DNA of 64,000 nt from Ferrimicrobium acidiphilum DSM 19497 (lineage in GTDB: Bacteria > Actinomycetota > Acidimicrobiia > Acidimicrobiales > Acidimicrobiaceae). Location: positions 62,001 through 126,000 of the forward strand of contig NZ_JXUW01000002.1 in assembly GCF_000949255.1 (NCBI RefSeq), read 5' to 3'. A program made the translations under genes and the position numbers. How positions within the stretch are numbered: the first letter of the stretch is position 1; each line of letters starts with the position of its first letter. The notes below the pieces were generated by a model. It did not search any database. It was not told where the DNA came from and was given only the letters and a program-made list of their open reading frames with translations. Below are positions 24,948 to 34,635 of the stretch, piece by piece.

Positions 24948-26068
24948 CGCGCCTATGTGTGACTGACAATGCGGGTAGTGCCCGACGGGGTAGCTTGAAA
25001 CTGCGGTCAGCCAGTGTTGACACACCTTTTTTTATGCCAGTGGCCACGCGCGGTATCGTCCGCTACGTTCCCACCGAGCTCATTGCCGACCTCGGATACC
25101 AGGTGTTACTGTCCAACACCTATCATCTCATGTTGCGCCCGGGAGTCGAGGTTATTCAGCAGATGGGCGGCCTCAACGCCTTTACTGGGTTCCAAGGTTC
25201 GTCGTTGACCGACTCAGGCGGATTTCAAATTATGTCACTCGAGGCCTCGATCACAACAGAAGGTGCCAGATTTCGCAACGTCTACGATGGCTCCTGGGTG
25301 ACTCTAACGCCAGAGCAAGCAATGGTAAATCAGCAGCGCATCGGTGCTGATATCGCTATGGCGTTGGACGTATGTACACAGCTTCCGAGTAGCAGGGATC
25401 AACTGGAGGCAAATCTACGCCTGACCAGCGAGTGGGCCGAGCGTTCAAGGCTGGCGCATACCGATTCCACCCAGGCGTTATTTGGCATCATTCAGGGAGG
25501 TATCGATCTCGAACTGCGTAGACAGAGCACGGAGGCGATCACCGCCCTCGACTTCGATGGCTACGCAGTTGGTGGTCTGGCAGTGGGCGAGTCGCATGAG
25601 AGCACCCTTGAGGCGGTGCGAACTGTGGTAGATGGCCTCCCGGCGGATAAGCCTCGTTACCTAATGGGTGTCGGCGACCCATACCTGCTCGCTCATGCAA
25701 CCGCGTTGGGGATCGACATGTTTGATTGTGTTTCGCCTACCCGTATAGCACGGCACGGTACCGCGCTCACCGACCAGGGTCCAGTGCGTGTAAAAGGATT
25801 GCCCAATCGTGGACTGGATGAACCATTGGAGTCGGGGTGTGGTTGTCGTGTCTGTCAGCGGGTATCTAGGGGTCTGCTTCACCACCTATCCCATGTTGAC
25901 ACCGAGAGTGCCGGCGCTTTGCTATCGCTGCATAACCTTGCATTCCAGTTCCGGCTCATCTCCCGGCTAAGGCAAGCAATAGTGGAGAACACTGTTGAAG
26001 AAGTGCTAGCTGATGTCGATAGCGTGTGGAGTCGACCAGCCATAAGAACTGGCGTTAGCTCCGACTAA
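24944..26068 (+). CDS. tgt: Queuine/preQ1 tRNA-guanine transglycosylase Tgt
   Basis: A 374-residue TIM-barrel enzyme that exchanges guanine 34 of GUN-anticodon tRNAs for preQ1. Visible are the base-binding loop LTDSGGFQIMSL, MALDVCTQLPS, GGLAVGES, the nucleophile region DMFDCVSPTRIARHG and the zinc site CGCRVCQ with a later histidine. TTG start within the queA stop. In many bacteria yajC comes next and then secD; here secD follows after 59 bases with no yajC. Confidence 0.96.
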   Translation: MTRLCVTDNAGSARRGSLKLRSASVDTPFFMPVATRGIVRYVPTELIADLGYQVLLSNTYHLMLRPGVEVIQQMGGLNAFTGFQGSSLTDSGGFQIMSLEASITTEGARFRNVYDGSWVTLTPEQAMVNQQRIGADIAMALDVCTQLPSSRDQLEANLRLTSEWAERSRLAHTDSTQALFGIIQGGIDLELRRQSTEAITALDFDGYAVGGLAVGESHESTLEAVRTVVDGLPADKPRYLMGVGDPYLLAHATALGIDMFDCVSPTRIARHGTALTDQGPVRVKGLPNRGLDEPLESGCGCRVCQRVSRGLLHHLSHVDTESAGALLSLHNLAFQFRLISRLRQAIVENTVEEVLADVDSVWSRPAIRTGVSSD

Positions 26069-26127
26069 CTTTATAGGGCCAGAGGTGGCTAGGATCATGT
26101 GTTTGGTTTCGATAATAAAGGTGGAGA

Positions 26128-27630
26128 ATGCGTAAAGGGCGTTGGATCCGTTCGGTCCTGATTAGCACGGTGGTGGCGCTCGCTGCTTTTGCCGTGGTGA
26201 TCTCCCTCCATTACGCCCCTGTTCTTGGACTTGACCTCCAGGGTGGGGCTTCGGTAGTGTACAAGCCGGCGCACAAGGTGTCTACGGCGACGCTGAACGA
26301 GACGATATCGATCATCCAGAATCGAGTTAACGCGCTTGGGGTGGGCCAGCCATCGATCGGGCAGCAGGGAAGTGATATCGTCGTAGATCTCCCTGGAGTC
26401 AAGGATCCTAAAACTGCTCTTAGCTACATCGGCCAGACCGCGATTCTGCAGTTTCGCCCTGTACTCTGCCAAGCGCCTCTATATACGAAGCCACCAGCCA
26501 GCTTGCATCTAAAGAAGTCTCAGTTGACGCCGACCTGCCCAACGTCGACGACAAATACCGCTTCGACGCTCCAGTATGTGCCCTCGACTAATCCACTTAA
26601 GGCCACCTCAGCGTCCACCGCGCTGCTGCCGGAGTATAAGGGCAACAACTCCAAGACCGTTATTGGTCGATATGTGGTTGGCCCAACGCTCTTGACTGGG
26701 AACGCAATTAAGAGCGTTTATGCGGCTCCAGTCACTCAGAGTGCATCGAATCAGTGGGCAATTAACTTTACGCTCACCGCTAAGGGTGCCCCTGTGTTCA
26801 ACCAGATCGCCAAGACCTACTACCATCAGCTACTGGCGGTAGTCCTTGACGGCACGGTGCAATCTGCACCACAGATCAACGCCACTAACTTCAACGGCCA
26901 GGGCCAGATTACCGGCAACTACACGCAGGCATCCGCTACAGATCTGGCGACCATCTTGCACTATGGTGCTCTTCCGGTACAGCTTGTTCAACAGACTGTA
27001 CAGACAATCTCACCAACTCTGGGTGCTGCATCTCTCCGCGCTGGTCTCATCGCCGGCATCGCCGGCCTTATCGTAGTCATGATTTATACCATCTTGTACT
27101 ACCGCTTGCTCGGCTTGGTCGTCGTTGGGGGTCTCGTGACCACCTTTGCGGCACTGTGGGCGATCATCGCTTATCTTGGGCATAGTGCTCAGCTAACCCT
27201 GAACCTCTCGGGGGTTACCGGCATCATCGTCTCGATTGGTGTTATCGTCGACTCCTACATCGTGTTTTTTGAACGTCTTAAGGATGAGGCTCGTAATGGA
27301 AGGAGTTTGCGGGCATCGGTAGACACCGGCTTCACTAAGGCCTTTCGCACGATCATCGCCGCCGACCTGGTCTCTTTCATTGGCGCAGCGTTGTTGTACT
27401 ACTTTAGCATCGGTGATGTGCGTGGTTTTGCCTTCTTCCTAGGTCTATCTACGATCTTGGACGTCGCCTCAGCATGGTTCTTTACCCGGCCACTCGTCTT
27501 GTGGATTGGGAACTCACTCTCGCCCCGTCACTATCGTTGGCTCGGAGTCCCGGTCGTACAGGTTACGCAAAAGTCGACAGTGGGTAGTGGAGTGATTAAG
27601 CCGAGCCGCGTAGCGGCAAAAGGAGTGTGA
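26128..27630 (+). CDS. secD: Protein translocase subunit SecD
   Basis: A 500-residue RND-type membrane protein that uses the proton gradient to help SecYEG release exported proteins. An N-terminal membrane segment is followed by GLDLQGGASVVY, the large external P1 domain (about residues 35-290, with a long poorly conserved Thr/Ser/Pro insert near 130-180), and five C-terminal membrane segments (SGVTGIIVSIGVIVDSYIVF, IAADLVSFIGAALLYYFSIG). AAAGGTGGAG precedes the ATG. secF follows after 6 bases. Confidence 0.95.
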   Translation: MRKGRWIRSVLISTVVALAAFAVVISLHYAPVLGLDLQGGASVVYKPAHKVSTATLNETISIIQNRVNALGVGQPSIGQQGSDIVVDLPGVKDPKTALSYIGQTAILQFRPVLCQAPLYTKPPASLHLKKSQLTPTCPTSTTNTASTLQYVPSTNPLKATSASTALLPEYKGNNSKTVIGRYVVGPTLLTGNAIKSVYAAPVTQSASNQWAINFTLTAKGAPVFNQIAKTYYHQLLAVVLDGTVQSAPQINATNFNGQGQITGNYTQASATDLATILHYGALPVQLVQQTVQTISPTLGAASLRAGLIAGIAGLIVVMIYTILYYRLLGLVVVGGLVTTFAALWAIIAYLGHSAQLTLNLSGVTGIIVSIGVIVDSYIVFFERLKDEARNGRSLRASVDTGFTKAFRTIIAADLVSFIGAALLYYFSIGDVRGFAFFLGLSTILDVASAWFFTRPLVLWIGNSLSPRHYRWLGVPVVQVTQKSTVGSGVIKPSRVAAKGV

Positions 27631-27636
27631 GCGTAG

Positions 27637-28734
27637 ATGGCCACCGTAGAGCCTCCTCAGGCAACGGAGACCGCAGTCGGCGAAGAGGCCGATGGTTTTC
27701 GAACCAAGACGATCGATGCCAGCGAGGCTTCCTGGTGGCGTCGCTTGGGAGCTGGCGCCACCCACTATCCCTTTGTGCATCGGTCGCGGTACTACTTCGT
27801 CATCTCCTTCCTAGTGATCGTCGCAGGTGCGGCTGCGCTCTCGGCTCGAGGGCTCAACTTTGGGATTAGCTTCAAAGGCGGGGTGAGCTGGGACGTGCCT
27901 TCGGCGACCTTGACTGTGGCACAGGCAAGTAAGATCGTTGCCCATGCTGGTGTAACCCAGGCGACGGTGGTGACGCTCGGTTCACACTCTGCTCGGACGG
28001 TTGAGATCCAGGCAGGGCTCACAAAACTCTCTGGCGCTGCGAGGACCGCCAAAGAGAACCAGGTCGCATCGTTGTTGGCGGCCAAGGCGCATCTACCCTC
28101 TTCGGCGGTGGCGATTCAGTTCGTGGGCCCAACCTGGGGAGGACAGATTACATCTTCCGCGGTCAAGGCGCTTATCGCCTTTTTTGTTGGGATTATCCTG
28201 TACATCTCGATTCGCTTCGAATGGAAGATGGCGGCTGCGGCGTTTATCGCAGTGATTCACGATCTTCTGGTCACTGTTGGCATCTATGCCCTAAGCGGGT
28301 TTCAGGTGACTCCATCCACGGTGATTGCCGTGCTCACTATCCTTGGTTACTCACTCTATGATACGATCGTGGTCTTCGATCGGATCAAGGAAAACGTTGG
28401 CGGTCTCGTCGATCCTGGAAAGATGAACTACTCCGATGCGGTGGATCTGTCGGAGAATCAAACGTTGGCGCGATCGTTGAACACCTCACTGGTAGCGGTG
28501 ATCCCGATCCTGTCGGTGCTCATCTTGGGGGCCTATGTTCTGGGCGCTACTACCTTAAAAAACTTCGGTCTCGCCCTGGTTGTTGGACTTACTAGTGGGG
28601 CGTACTCCTCGTTGTTCATTGCGGCGCCGTTGCTGGCACGCTTCAAAGAACACGAACGTAGGTATCGCCAAATCAGAGCTCGCCTTGAGCGCAGAAACGC
28701 TCCTGTCGAGGCTGAGGGACTTCCGGCGTCGTAG
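27637..28734 (+). CDS. secF: Protein translocase subunit SecF
   Basis: A 365-residue partner of SecD. The N-terminus is long and polar (about 50 residues). Then follow a membrane segment, LNFGISFKGGVSWDVP, an external domain, and five membrane segments including IAVIHDLLVTVGIYALSGF and LTILGYSLYDTIVVFDRIKEN, the family signature. It forms a unit with secD and is followed after 5 bases by relA, the usual actinobacterial order. Confidence 0.95.
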   Translation: MATVEPPQATETAVGEEADGFRTKTIDASEASWWRRLGAGATHYPFVHRSRYYFVISFLVIVAGAAALSARGLNFGISFKGGVSWDVPSATLTVAQASKIVAHAGVTQATVVTLGSHSARTVEIQAGLTKLSGAARTAKENQVASLLAAKAHLPSSAVAIQFVGPTWGGQITSSAVKALIAFFVGIILYISIRFEWKMAAAAFIAVIHDLLVTVGIYALSGFQVTPSTVIAVLTILGYSLYDTIVVFDRIKENVGGLVDPGKMNYSDAVDLSENQTLARSLNTSLVAVIPILSVLILGAYVLGATTLKNFGLALVVGLTSGAYSSLFIAAPLLARFKEHERRYRQIRARLERRNAPVEAEGLPAS

Positions 28735-28739
28735 GGATC

Positions 28740-30944
28740 GTGGGGATGGATCGCGATCTGCAATCGCTCTTGGATGCGATGGCACTTGACCCGTCGAGTG
28801 AGGCGAGCGCGACCATCGAGAGGGCGCTGGAGTTTGCGCGGTTGGCGCATGATCAGCAGCGGCGGCGATCGGGTGAACCATATGTCACCCATCCAATCGG
28901 TGTAGCCTTGATCACCGCATCGCTAGGCGGCGACTTGATTGCAGTGGTGGCTGCGCTTCTCCACGATACCGTCGAGGACACCCCGGTGACGTTAACGCAG
29001 ATCGGCGAGGAGTTCTCTACGACGGTCGCCGAGGTGGTGGATGGCCTCACCAAGCTCGATCGGATCAGCTTTGATTCTCGCGAGGCTCAACAGGCTGCGA
29101 CCATGCGCAAGATGTTGATTGCGATGGCCAAGGATGCGCGGGTGTTGGTGATCAAATTGGCCGACCGGCTCCACAACATGCGTACGATCGCAGCGCTGCC
29201 GGTAGAGAAGCAGCGCCGTATCGCCCAGGAGACGATGGACATCTATGCCCCTCTCGCGAATCGCCTGGGGATCGAGGAGATGAAGTGGCAACTTGAGGAC
29301 CTCGCCTTTGCCACCTTGCACCCAAGACGCTATGCCGAGATCGATCACATGATTGCCACCAGAGCACCGGAGCGTGAGCTCTATCTTGCTGAGGTGACTG
29401 AGGAGTTACGTAAGCGGCTTGCATTGGTTGGAATCGACGCAGAGGTGAATGGGCGTCCCAAGCACCTCTGGTCGATCTATGAGAAGATGATCATCAAGGA
29501 CAAGGACTTCGACTCGATCTATGACATCATCGGTGTCCGCATCGTCACCGAGAGCGACCGCGACTGTTGGGCAGCGCTTGGGGTAGTGCATTCGCTCTGG
29601 GCGCCTATTCCGGGTCGGTTTAAGGACTATATCAACGCCCCAAAGTTCAATCTCTATCAGTCGCTCCACACCACCGTCCTCCTCGATAAAGGAAACCCGC
29701 TGGAGGTGCAGGTGCGCACGCGAGAGATGCATCGACGCGCAGAGTTCGGCATCGCTGCCCACTGGGGTTACAAAGAGGGTTCGAGCTCTACTAACGCCGC
29801 TTGGGTAGATCGGCTCATGGAGCTCCAGGAGGAGTTGCCAGACCCTCTAGAGTTCCTCGAACATCTGAAGTCGGATCTCGAGATGGACGAGGTCTACGTC
29901 TTCACGCCAAAGGGCAAGGTGGTTACGTTACCGGTGGGTGCCACCCCACTCGACTTCGCCTACTCTATCCACACTGAGGTTGGACACCGCTGTATCGGCG
30001 CCAAGGTCAATGGACGTCTTGTCCCACTTGAGTCCACACTGCGCTCTGGCGACACCGTCGAGATCGTCAGCTCTCGTTCGAGTTCTGCGGCACCATCCCG
30101 GGATTGGCTGTCGATCGTCGTAACGCCGAGGGCTAAGGCGAAGATTAGGCAGTGGTTTTCGCGTGAACGCCGGGAGGAGTCGATTGAGATTGGCCGGGAC
30201 GAACTGACGAAGGCGTTTCGTCGCGAGAACTTGGCGGTCAACGCCCATCTCTCTCAGGCCGGTCTCGCTAAGTTAGCGAAGGTAAATGGTCTACACGATG
30301 GTGAGGGACTGCTGGTTGCGGTGGGCGAGGGACACGTCTCTGCTCGTGCGGTGGCTCAGCGGGTGCAGCGCAACGAGCTCGAAACCGAGGGGTATGCACC
30401 CACTGTGTCTCATCAGCGCCCTCGCAGGATGTCTAAGGGCCCGATGGTATACGTCGAGGGGATGGAGGATGTCCTCGTTCGCATCTCGCGCTGTTGCAAT
30501 CCAATCCCAGGTGATGAGATCGTAGGCTTTATTACCCAAGGTCGTGGCGTGGGCATACACCGAGCCGATTGCCCCAACGTCCTCGATCTGCTCAAGCGTG
30601 CAGGTGAGCGACGGGTTGAGGTTGAGTGGGCTCACGAGGGTGGTGCCACCTACCAGATGGCGATCGAGGTGTTGGCCTTGGATCGCGCGCGTCTGCTCGC
30701 TGATGTCTCAAAGGTGCTTAGCGAGCATCACGTCAATATCACGATGAGTTCAACGCGGACGGGGGGCGATCATGTCTCTCGGATGCGTTTTGAGTTCGAA
30801 CTCGTCGATCCAGGACATCTCTCCTCAGTACTCGGAGCCATCCGGCAGCTTGACGGAGTGTTCAATGCCTATCGCATGTTGCCTGGTGGATCGCGCCGAG
30901 CTCCTGGCGGTGAGCAGGCCGAAGCTGGAGCCCCTGCCCCCTAG
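28740..30944 (+). CDS. relA: Bifunctional (p)ppGpp synthetase/hydrolase, RelA/SpoT
   Basis: A 734-residue stringent-response enzyme with all domains: an HD hydrolase (LLHDTVEDTPVTL and KLADRLHNMRTI, residues 30-200), the synthetase (FNLYQSLHTTVL and VQVRTREMHRRAEFGIAAHWGYKEG, about 230-350), TGS (VYVFTPKGKVVTLPVGATPLDFAYSIH), a zinc-finger-like CCNPIPGDEIVGFITQGRGV and a C-terminal ACT domain. The HDxxED hydrolase motif is intact, so it should both make and break the alarmone. It begins at GTG 28740 or ATG 28746, and the downstream choice costs two residues. Confidence 0.96.
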   Translation: MGMDRDLQSLLDAMALDPSSEASATIERALEFARLAHDQQRRRSGEPYVTHPIGVALITASLGGDLIAVVAALLHDTVEDTPVTLTQIGEEFSTTVAEVVDGLTKLDRISFDSREAQQAATMRKMLIAMAKDARVLVIKLADRLHNMRTIAALPVEKQRRIAQETMDIYAPLANRLGIEEMKWQLEDLAFATLHPRRYAEIDHMIATRAPERELYLAEVTEELRKRLALVGIDAEVNGRPKHLWSIYEKMIIKDKDFDSIYDIIGVRIVTESDRDCWAALGVVHSLWAPIPGRFKDYINAPKFNLYQSLHTTVLLDKGNPLEVQVRTREMHRRAEFGIAAHWGYKEGSSSTNAAWVDRLMELQEELPDPLEFLEHLKSDLEMDEVYVFTPKGKVVTLPVGATPLDFAYSIHTEVGHRCIGAKVNGRLVPLESTLRSGDTVEIVSSRSSSAAPSRDWLSIVVTPRAKAKIRQWFSRERREESIEIGRDELTKAFRRENLAVNAHLSQAGLAKLAKVNGLHDGEGLLVAVGEGHVSARAVAQRVQRNELETEGYAPTVSHQRPRRMSKGPMVYVEGMEDVLVRISRCCNPIPGDEIVGFITQGRGVGIHRADCPNVLDLLKRAGERRVEVEWAHEGGATYQMAIEVLALDRARLLADVSKVLSEHHVNITMSSTRTGGDHVSRMRFEFELVDPGHLSSVLGAIRQLDGVFNAYRMLPGGSRRAPGGEQAEAGAPAP

Positions 30945-31025
30945 GGCGCGAGTGGTGATTGTGGAGGAGTAGGGGGTTCTGGTTAGGTTGAGTCGGCTAC
31001 CCTAGATTGATCGAGCCCGGGCGTG

Positions 31026-31054
31026 TTCCTTTGGCGTGTTGAGGTCGGTAGACT
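31026..31054 (+). promoter_or_regulatory. Candidate promoter of the alaS operon
   Basis: TAGACT (31049-31054) lies 30 bases ahead of the DUF948 gene's start, with TTCCTT 17 bases further upstream (31026-31031). The same TAGACT/TATACT-type -10 appears ahead of other operons in this window (44558, 38376). The -35 match is poor. Confidence 0.4.
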
Positions 31055-31084
31055 GGGCGCAAACCTTGCCCTGGAGGTCGCGCG

Positions 31085-31438
31085 TTGGTTTCTTTGATTG
31101 CTTCGATCGCCTCAATTGTGCTGCTTGTGATCTGTCTCATTCTCATCGCGCAGGTGAGGACGCTGAAGTCGCAGATGGATGCGTTTGCAAGCGAGTGGCG
31201 TCAAGAGATGATTGATCTGATCAAGTATGCCACTACTCTCGCTCATGATGCTACCACGACGGCGAGTGAGACCAAGGAGCTGCTCGAGGAGCGGGCAAGT
31301 GATGTACAGGCGATAGATCGAATGACGAAGACGGTGGTGAACACCATTGGATATCCATTTGTCTCGGCAGGACGACTTCGACTCGCTGTCCACCGCGGCC
31401 GTAAGGTTTTTAAGGATCGAAGGGAGGGGCTGAGTTGA
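31085..31438 (+). CDS. DUF948-type small membrane protein
   Basis: A 117-residue protein with one N-terminal membrane segment (LIASIASIVLLVICLILIAQ) followed by a predicted coiled coil (residues 25-80, rich in K/E/A with regular hydrophobic spacing) and a basic tail. This layout matches the DUF948 family. Function is unknown; some relatives are general-stress proteins. TTG start after GGAGG. In actinobacteria this gene often precedes a second tiny gene and then alaS, exactly as here. Confidence 0.75.
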   Translation: MVSLIASIASIVLLVICLILIAQVRTLKSQMDAFASEWRQEMIDLIKYATTLAHDATTTASETKELLEERASDVQAIDRMTKTVVNTIGYPFVSAGRLRLAVHRGRKVFKDRREGLS

Positions 31439-31680
31439 TGCGGCGTAGTCGCTGGTTCATATTGGGGGTTGGTGTAGGCGCGTTTGGTGCCAAACGAGTG
31501 GCCATGCTGGCCACACCGGTGCTACGGCGTCCGTTAGAACAGTCGGCTGAGCGCGCTCTACGGCGCATGCGAGCCGATGTTCGGGTGGCGGTGCGTGAAG
31601 GCGTTGCAGCCTACCGTGGTGACCAACGTCAAGGTCGGATCCTGGAGGGAGAGGTAAGGGAGTTTCATGGATTCAAATGA
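31438..31680 (+). CDS. Small hypothetical protein preceding alaS
   Basis: An 80-residue protein with a glycine-rich N-terminal segment (WFILGVGVGAFGAKR), possibly membrane-associated, and an Arg-rich amphipathic helix (AERALRRMRADVRVAVREG). ATG 31438 overlaps the previous stop (TGATG); TTG 31435 is the alternative. Its end overlaps alaS by 14 bases. A small gene of this type commonly sits between the DUF948 gene and alaS in actinobacteria, and its function is unknown. Confidence 0.65.
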   Translation: MRRSRWFILGVGVGAFGAKRVAMLATPVLRRPLEQSAERALRRMRADVRVAVREGVAAYRGDQRQGRILEGEVREFHGFK

Positions 31681-34234
31681 ACTCAGGCGAGCATTTGGGG
31701 AGTTCTTCGTCGAGCGTGGCCACACTCAGGTGCCATCCGCGAGCTTGATTCCCTTTGATCGAACGGTGCTATTTACGGTCGCTGGAATGGTGCCCTTCAA
31801 ACGCTACTTCCTCGGAGAGGAGCCAGCACCCTATCAGAGAGCGACAAGCATCCAAAAGTGCATGCGTGCAGGGGGCAAGCATAACGACCTCGATCAGATC
31901 GGCCAGACACTCAGGCATCTGACCTTCTTTGAGATGCTCGGAAACTTCTCCTTTGGTGATTACTTCAAGGAGCAAGCGATTCCGTATGCATGGGAGCTTG
32001 TCACCTCCGTTCTAGGGCTTGAGCCCGATAGGCTTTGGGTAACGGTGCACACCAGTGATGACGAGGCAGCCGAGATCTGGCGCGATAGCGTGGGGGTTGA
32101 CCCGGGCCGGATTCAACGACTCGAAGAGGACAACTGGTGGCAGATGGGGGATACAGGTCCTTGTGGACCATGTTCTGAGATCTACTACGACAAGGGTGTA
32201 GAGTATGGTGCCGACGGTGGGCCGGCGTTCGGCTCTGACGAGCGTTTTCTCGAGATCTGGAACCTTGTGTTCATGCAGTTCGACCAACAATCCGAGGGCG
32301 ACCTTATCCCATTACCGAAGCCTTGTATCGATACTGGTGCCGGCCTAGAGCGAATCGTTCCCATCCTTCAGGGGAGACCATCAGTTTTCGAGACCGATCT
32401 TGTCTACCCGATCCTGCAGGAGGCTGAGTCACTCACTGGCAGGTCTTACGGCGTCGATCACCGTGATGACGTAGGACTGAGGATCATTGCTGATCATTCG
32501 CGTGCGATGACCTTCCTGCTTGCTGATGGCGTCGTCCCCACCAACGAGGGTAGGGGCTATGTGTTGCGACGAATCATCCGCCGTCTTGTGTTGCGTGCGC
32601 AGCTTCTAGGAGCGCGCCAACAAGTAGTGGAACGTCTCGTGACCGGGGTGATCGATACGATGGGAGATGCCTACCCCGAGTTGCGAGACCGACGGGAGCG
32701 TATCCTTGAGCTCGCCACTCGTGAGGAGGGGCGATTTGAACAGACGTTGGCCATCGGTGCTCCGATCTTGAATGCGGCCATCGAGAGCGGTGAGGTACGC
32801 GGTGGGGTTGCGTTCCGACTCCACGACACATTTGGCGTGCCGATCGAGTTGACGACTGAGATCGCCCAAGATCGTGGGGTACCGGTGGATCTCGAGGGTT
32901 TCCAGCGCGAGATGACAGAACAGCGTAGTCGATCTCGCCAAGCCGGTCTTGGAGATGATGAGGTGAGTGAACAGCCTACGGGTGCGCTCTGGGTGCTGGA
33001 ATCCTTCGGTAAGACAGAGTTTCTTGGCTATGAGGCCGAGGTGACGGTCGGCGAGATCCAGTTCGTTGGACAAGAGGGAGAGCGAGTGGCCGTCTATGTT
33101 GATAGGACTCCTTTCTATCCCGAGGGTGGCGGACAGGTCGGCGATACCGGTTGGATCAACGCTGCCGGATTCCGTGCTAAGGTCATCGATACCGATCAAC
33201 CGGTGCAAGGTGTCATTCGACATTGGGTTGAGGTGATCGAAGGTGAGCTAGCTGTAGGCGACTCTGTCGAACTTGTGGTCGATGCTGGCAGACGAGCGAG
33301 AGTTCGAGCGAATCATACCGCGACCCATCTGCTCCAGTGGGCATTGCGTGAGGTGCTTGGTGACCATGTTGCCCAGCAGGGATCACTGGTAGCACCCGAT
33401 CGGTTGCGTTTTGACTTCACCCATTGGTCGGCACTCTCCGCCGATGAGATCCAACAGGTGGAGCGTCTTATCATGGGCGAGGTTGTTAGCGCAAGCGGCG
33501 TTGTGACTCAGGTTAAGGACAAGGAGACCGCGGTCCGCGAGGGAGCGATCGCCTTCTTTGGCGACCAGTACCAAGACGTCGTTCGTGTGGTCCACGCTGG
33601 TGATCATTCGGTCGAACTCTGTGGTGGTACTCACGTCGGGTCGCTTGGCGAGATTGGTCTATTCAAGGTAATCTCCGAGGGTTCTATTGGAGCCAATACG
33701 CGACGGATCGAGGCGGTGACTCAGCTAGCGGCACTCGATGTTGTCCATGGGCTCGAACGCCAACTCGATGCCCTTGAGAGGGTACTTCCTGGTGGGCGTG
33801 AGGCGTTGACTGAGCGCGTGGAGGCCCTGGTTGCAAAGAATAAGACCCTGGATGCCGAGCTTGGCAATCTCCGACAGGAGAAACTGCGATCGATCTCCCG
33901 CGAGCTTGCGGCGAAGCGAAACTCCTCCTGGATCATTGAGCGTGTCGATGGTCTGAACGGGCAAGAACTCCGTTTTGTAGCCCTCGAACTTCGACGACTA
34001 GAAGGTGTAGAGGTTGTCGTCTTGGCGAGCGTCGTCGATCATAAAGTTGCGCTTGTAGCCACGGCGATCGATCCGGAGTTGCACCCGGCCAATGAGGTTC
34101 TAGAGCCTGTTGCGAGTGCGGTTGGTGGTCGGGTTGGCCCGCAACGGGAGCTTGCGCTCTCCGGTGGCCGCGAGGTGGCTAAGTTGGATCAGGCGTTGGC
34201 GGAGCTCCGTGCTGGATCCGAATCGGCGAAATGA
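31667..34234 (+). CDS. alaS: Alanyl-tRNA synthetase
   Basis: An 855-residue class II synthetase. The aminoacylation domain has ATSIQKCMRAGGKHNDL and FFEMLGNFSFGDYFK. The editing domain has the zinc/hydrolysis motifs NHTATHLLQ and ELCGGTHVG. A C-terminal oligomerisation region with a coiled coil (residues about 700-750) follows. Nothing is missing. The ATG lies inside the preceding small gene. It is followed by ruvX with an ATGA overlap. Confidence 0.97.
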   Translation: MDSNELRRAFGEFFVERGHTQVPSASLIPFDRTVLFTVAGMVPFKRYFLGEEPAPYQRATSIQKCMRAGGKHNDLDQIGQTLRHLTFFEMLGNFSFGDYFKEQAIPYAWELVTSVLGLEPDRLWVTVHTSDDEAAEIWRDSVGVDPGRIQRLEEDNWWQMGDTGPCGPCSEIYYDKGVEYGADGGPAFGSDERFLEIWNLVFMQFDQQSEGDLIPLPKPCIDTGAGLERIVPILQGRPSVFETDLVYPILQEAESLTGRSYGVDHRDDVGLRIIADHSRAMTFLLADGVVPTNEGRGYVLRRIIRRLVLRAQLLGARQQVVERLVTGVIDTMGDAYPELRDRRERILELATREEGRFEQTLAIGAPILNAAIESGEVRGGVAFRLHDTFGVPIELTTEIAQDRGVPVDLEGFQREMTEQRSRSRQAGLGDDEVSEQPTGALWVLESFGKTEFLGYEAEVTVGEIQFVGQEGERVAVYVDRTPFYPEGGGQVGDTGWINAAGFRAKVIDTDQPVQGVIRHWVEVIEGELAVGDSVELVVDAGRRARVRANHTATHLLQWALREVLGDHVAQQGSLVAPDRLRFDFTHWSALSADEIQQVERLIMGEVVSASGVVTQVKDKETAVREGAIAFFGDQYQDVVRVVHAGDHSVELCGGTHVGSLGEIGLFKVISEGSIGANTRRIEAVTQLAALDVVHGLERQLDALERVLPGGREALTERVEALVAKNKTLDAELGNLRQEKLRSISRELAAKRNSSWIIERVDGLNGQELRFVALELRRLEGVEVVVLASVVDHKVALVATAIDPELHPANEVLEPVASAVGGRVGPQRELALSGGREVAKLDQALAELRAGSESAK

Positions 34235-34635
34235 GGGCTGCGGGGTTTGATCCTGGTGAGCGTCGGATTGGTATGGCAATCAGCGTTGGCGAGGCGAGTT
34301 TCCCGCTTGAGGTGATTCAGAGGGTGGAGGGTTGGCTCGACCGGGTTCGTCAGCTCCTCGAGGAGTATGGGGTTGACGTGTTGGTGGTGGGAGTCCCGCT
34401 GTCACTTGATGGTGGCGAGACCGAGAGTACGCGTATGGCACGACGTTTTATCGCTGAGCTCAGTAGGATCGTCGACCTGCCGGTCGTAGAGGTGGATGAG
34501 CGATTTTCAAGCCGAAGTGTCGAGCGTGCCTTAACCGAGGCGGGAGTGTCGATGCGCGACCAACGTGGTCGTGTCGATGATCTGGCTGCTGCTGATATAT
34601 TGCAGCGATACCTTGACGGGCTAGGTAATGCGTAG
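34231..34635 (+). CDS. ruvX: Holliday junction resolvase-like protein RuvX (YqgF)
   Basis: A 134-residue RNase H-like protein of the YqgF family, linked in other bacteria to 16S rRNA 5' maturation. Motifs: GFDPGERRIGMAIS with the first Asp, VVGVPLSLDGGE, the Glu of VVEVDERFSS, and VDDLAAADILQRYL at the C-terminus. Coupled by overlaps to alaS (4 bases) and mltG (8 bases). Confidence 0.94.
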   Translation: MRAAGFDPGERRIGMAISVGEASFPLEVIQRVEGWLDRVRQLLEEYGVDVLVVGVPLSLDGGETESTRMARRFIAELSRIVDLPVVEVDERFSSRSVERALTEAGVSMRDQRGRVDDLAAADILQRYLDGLGNA

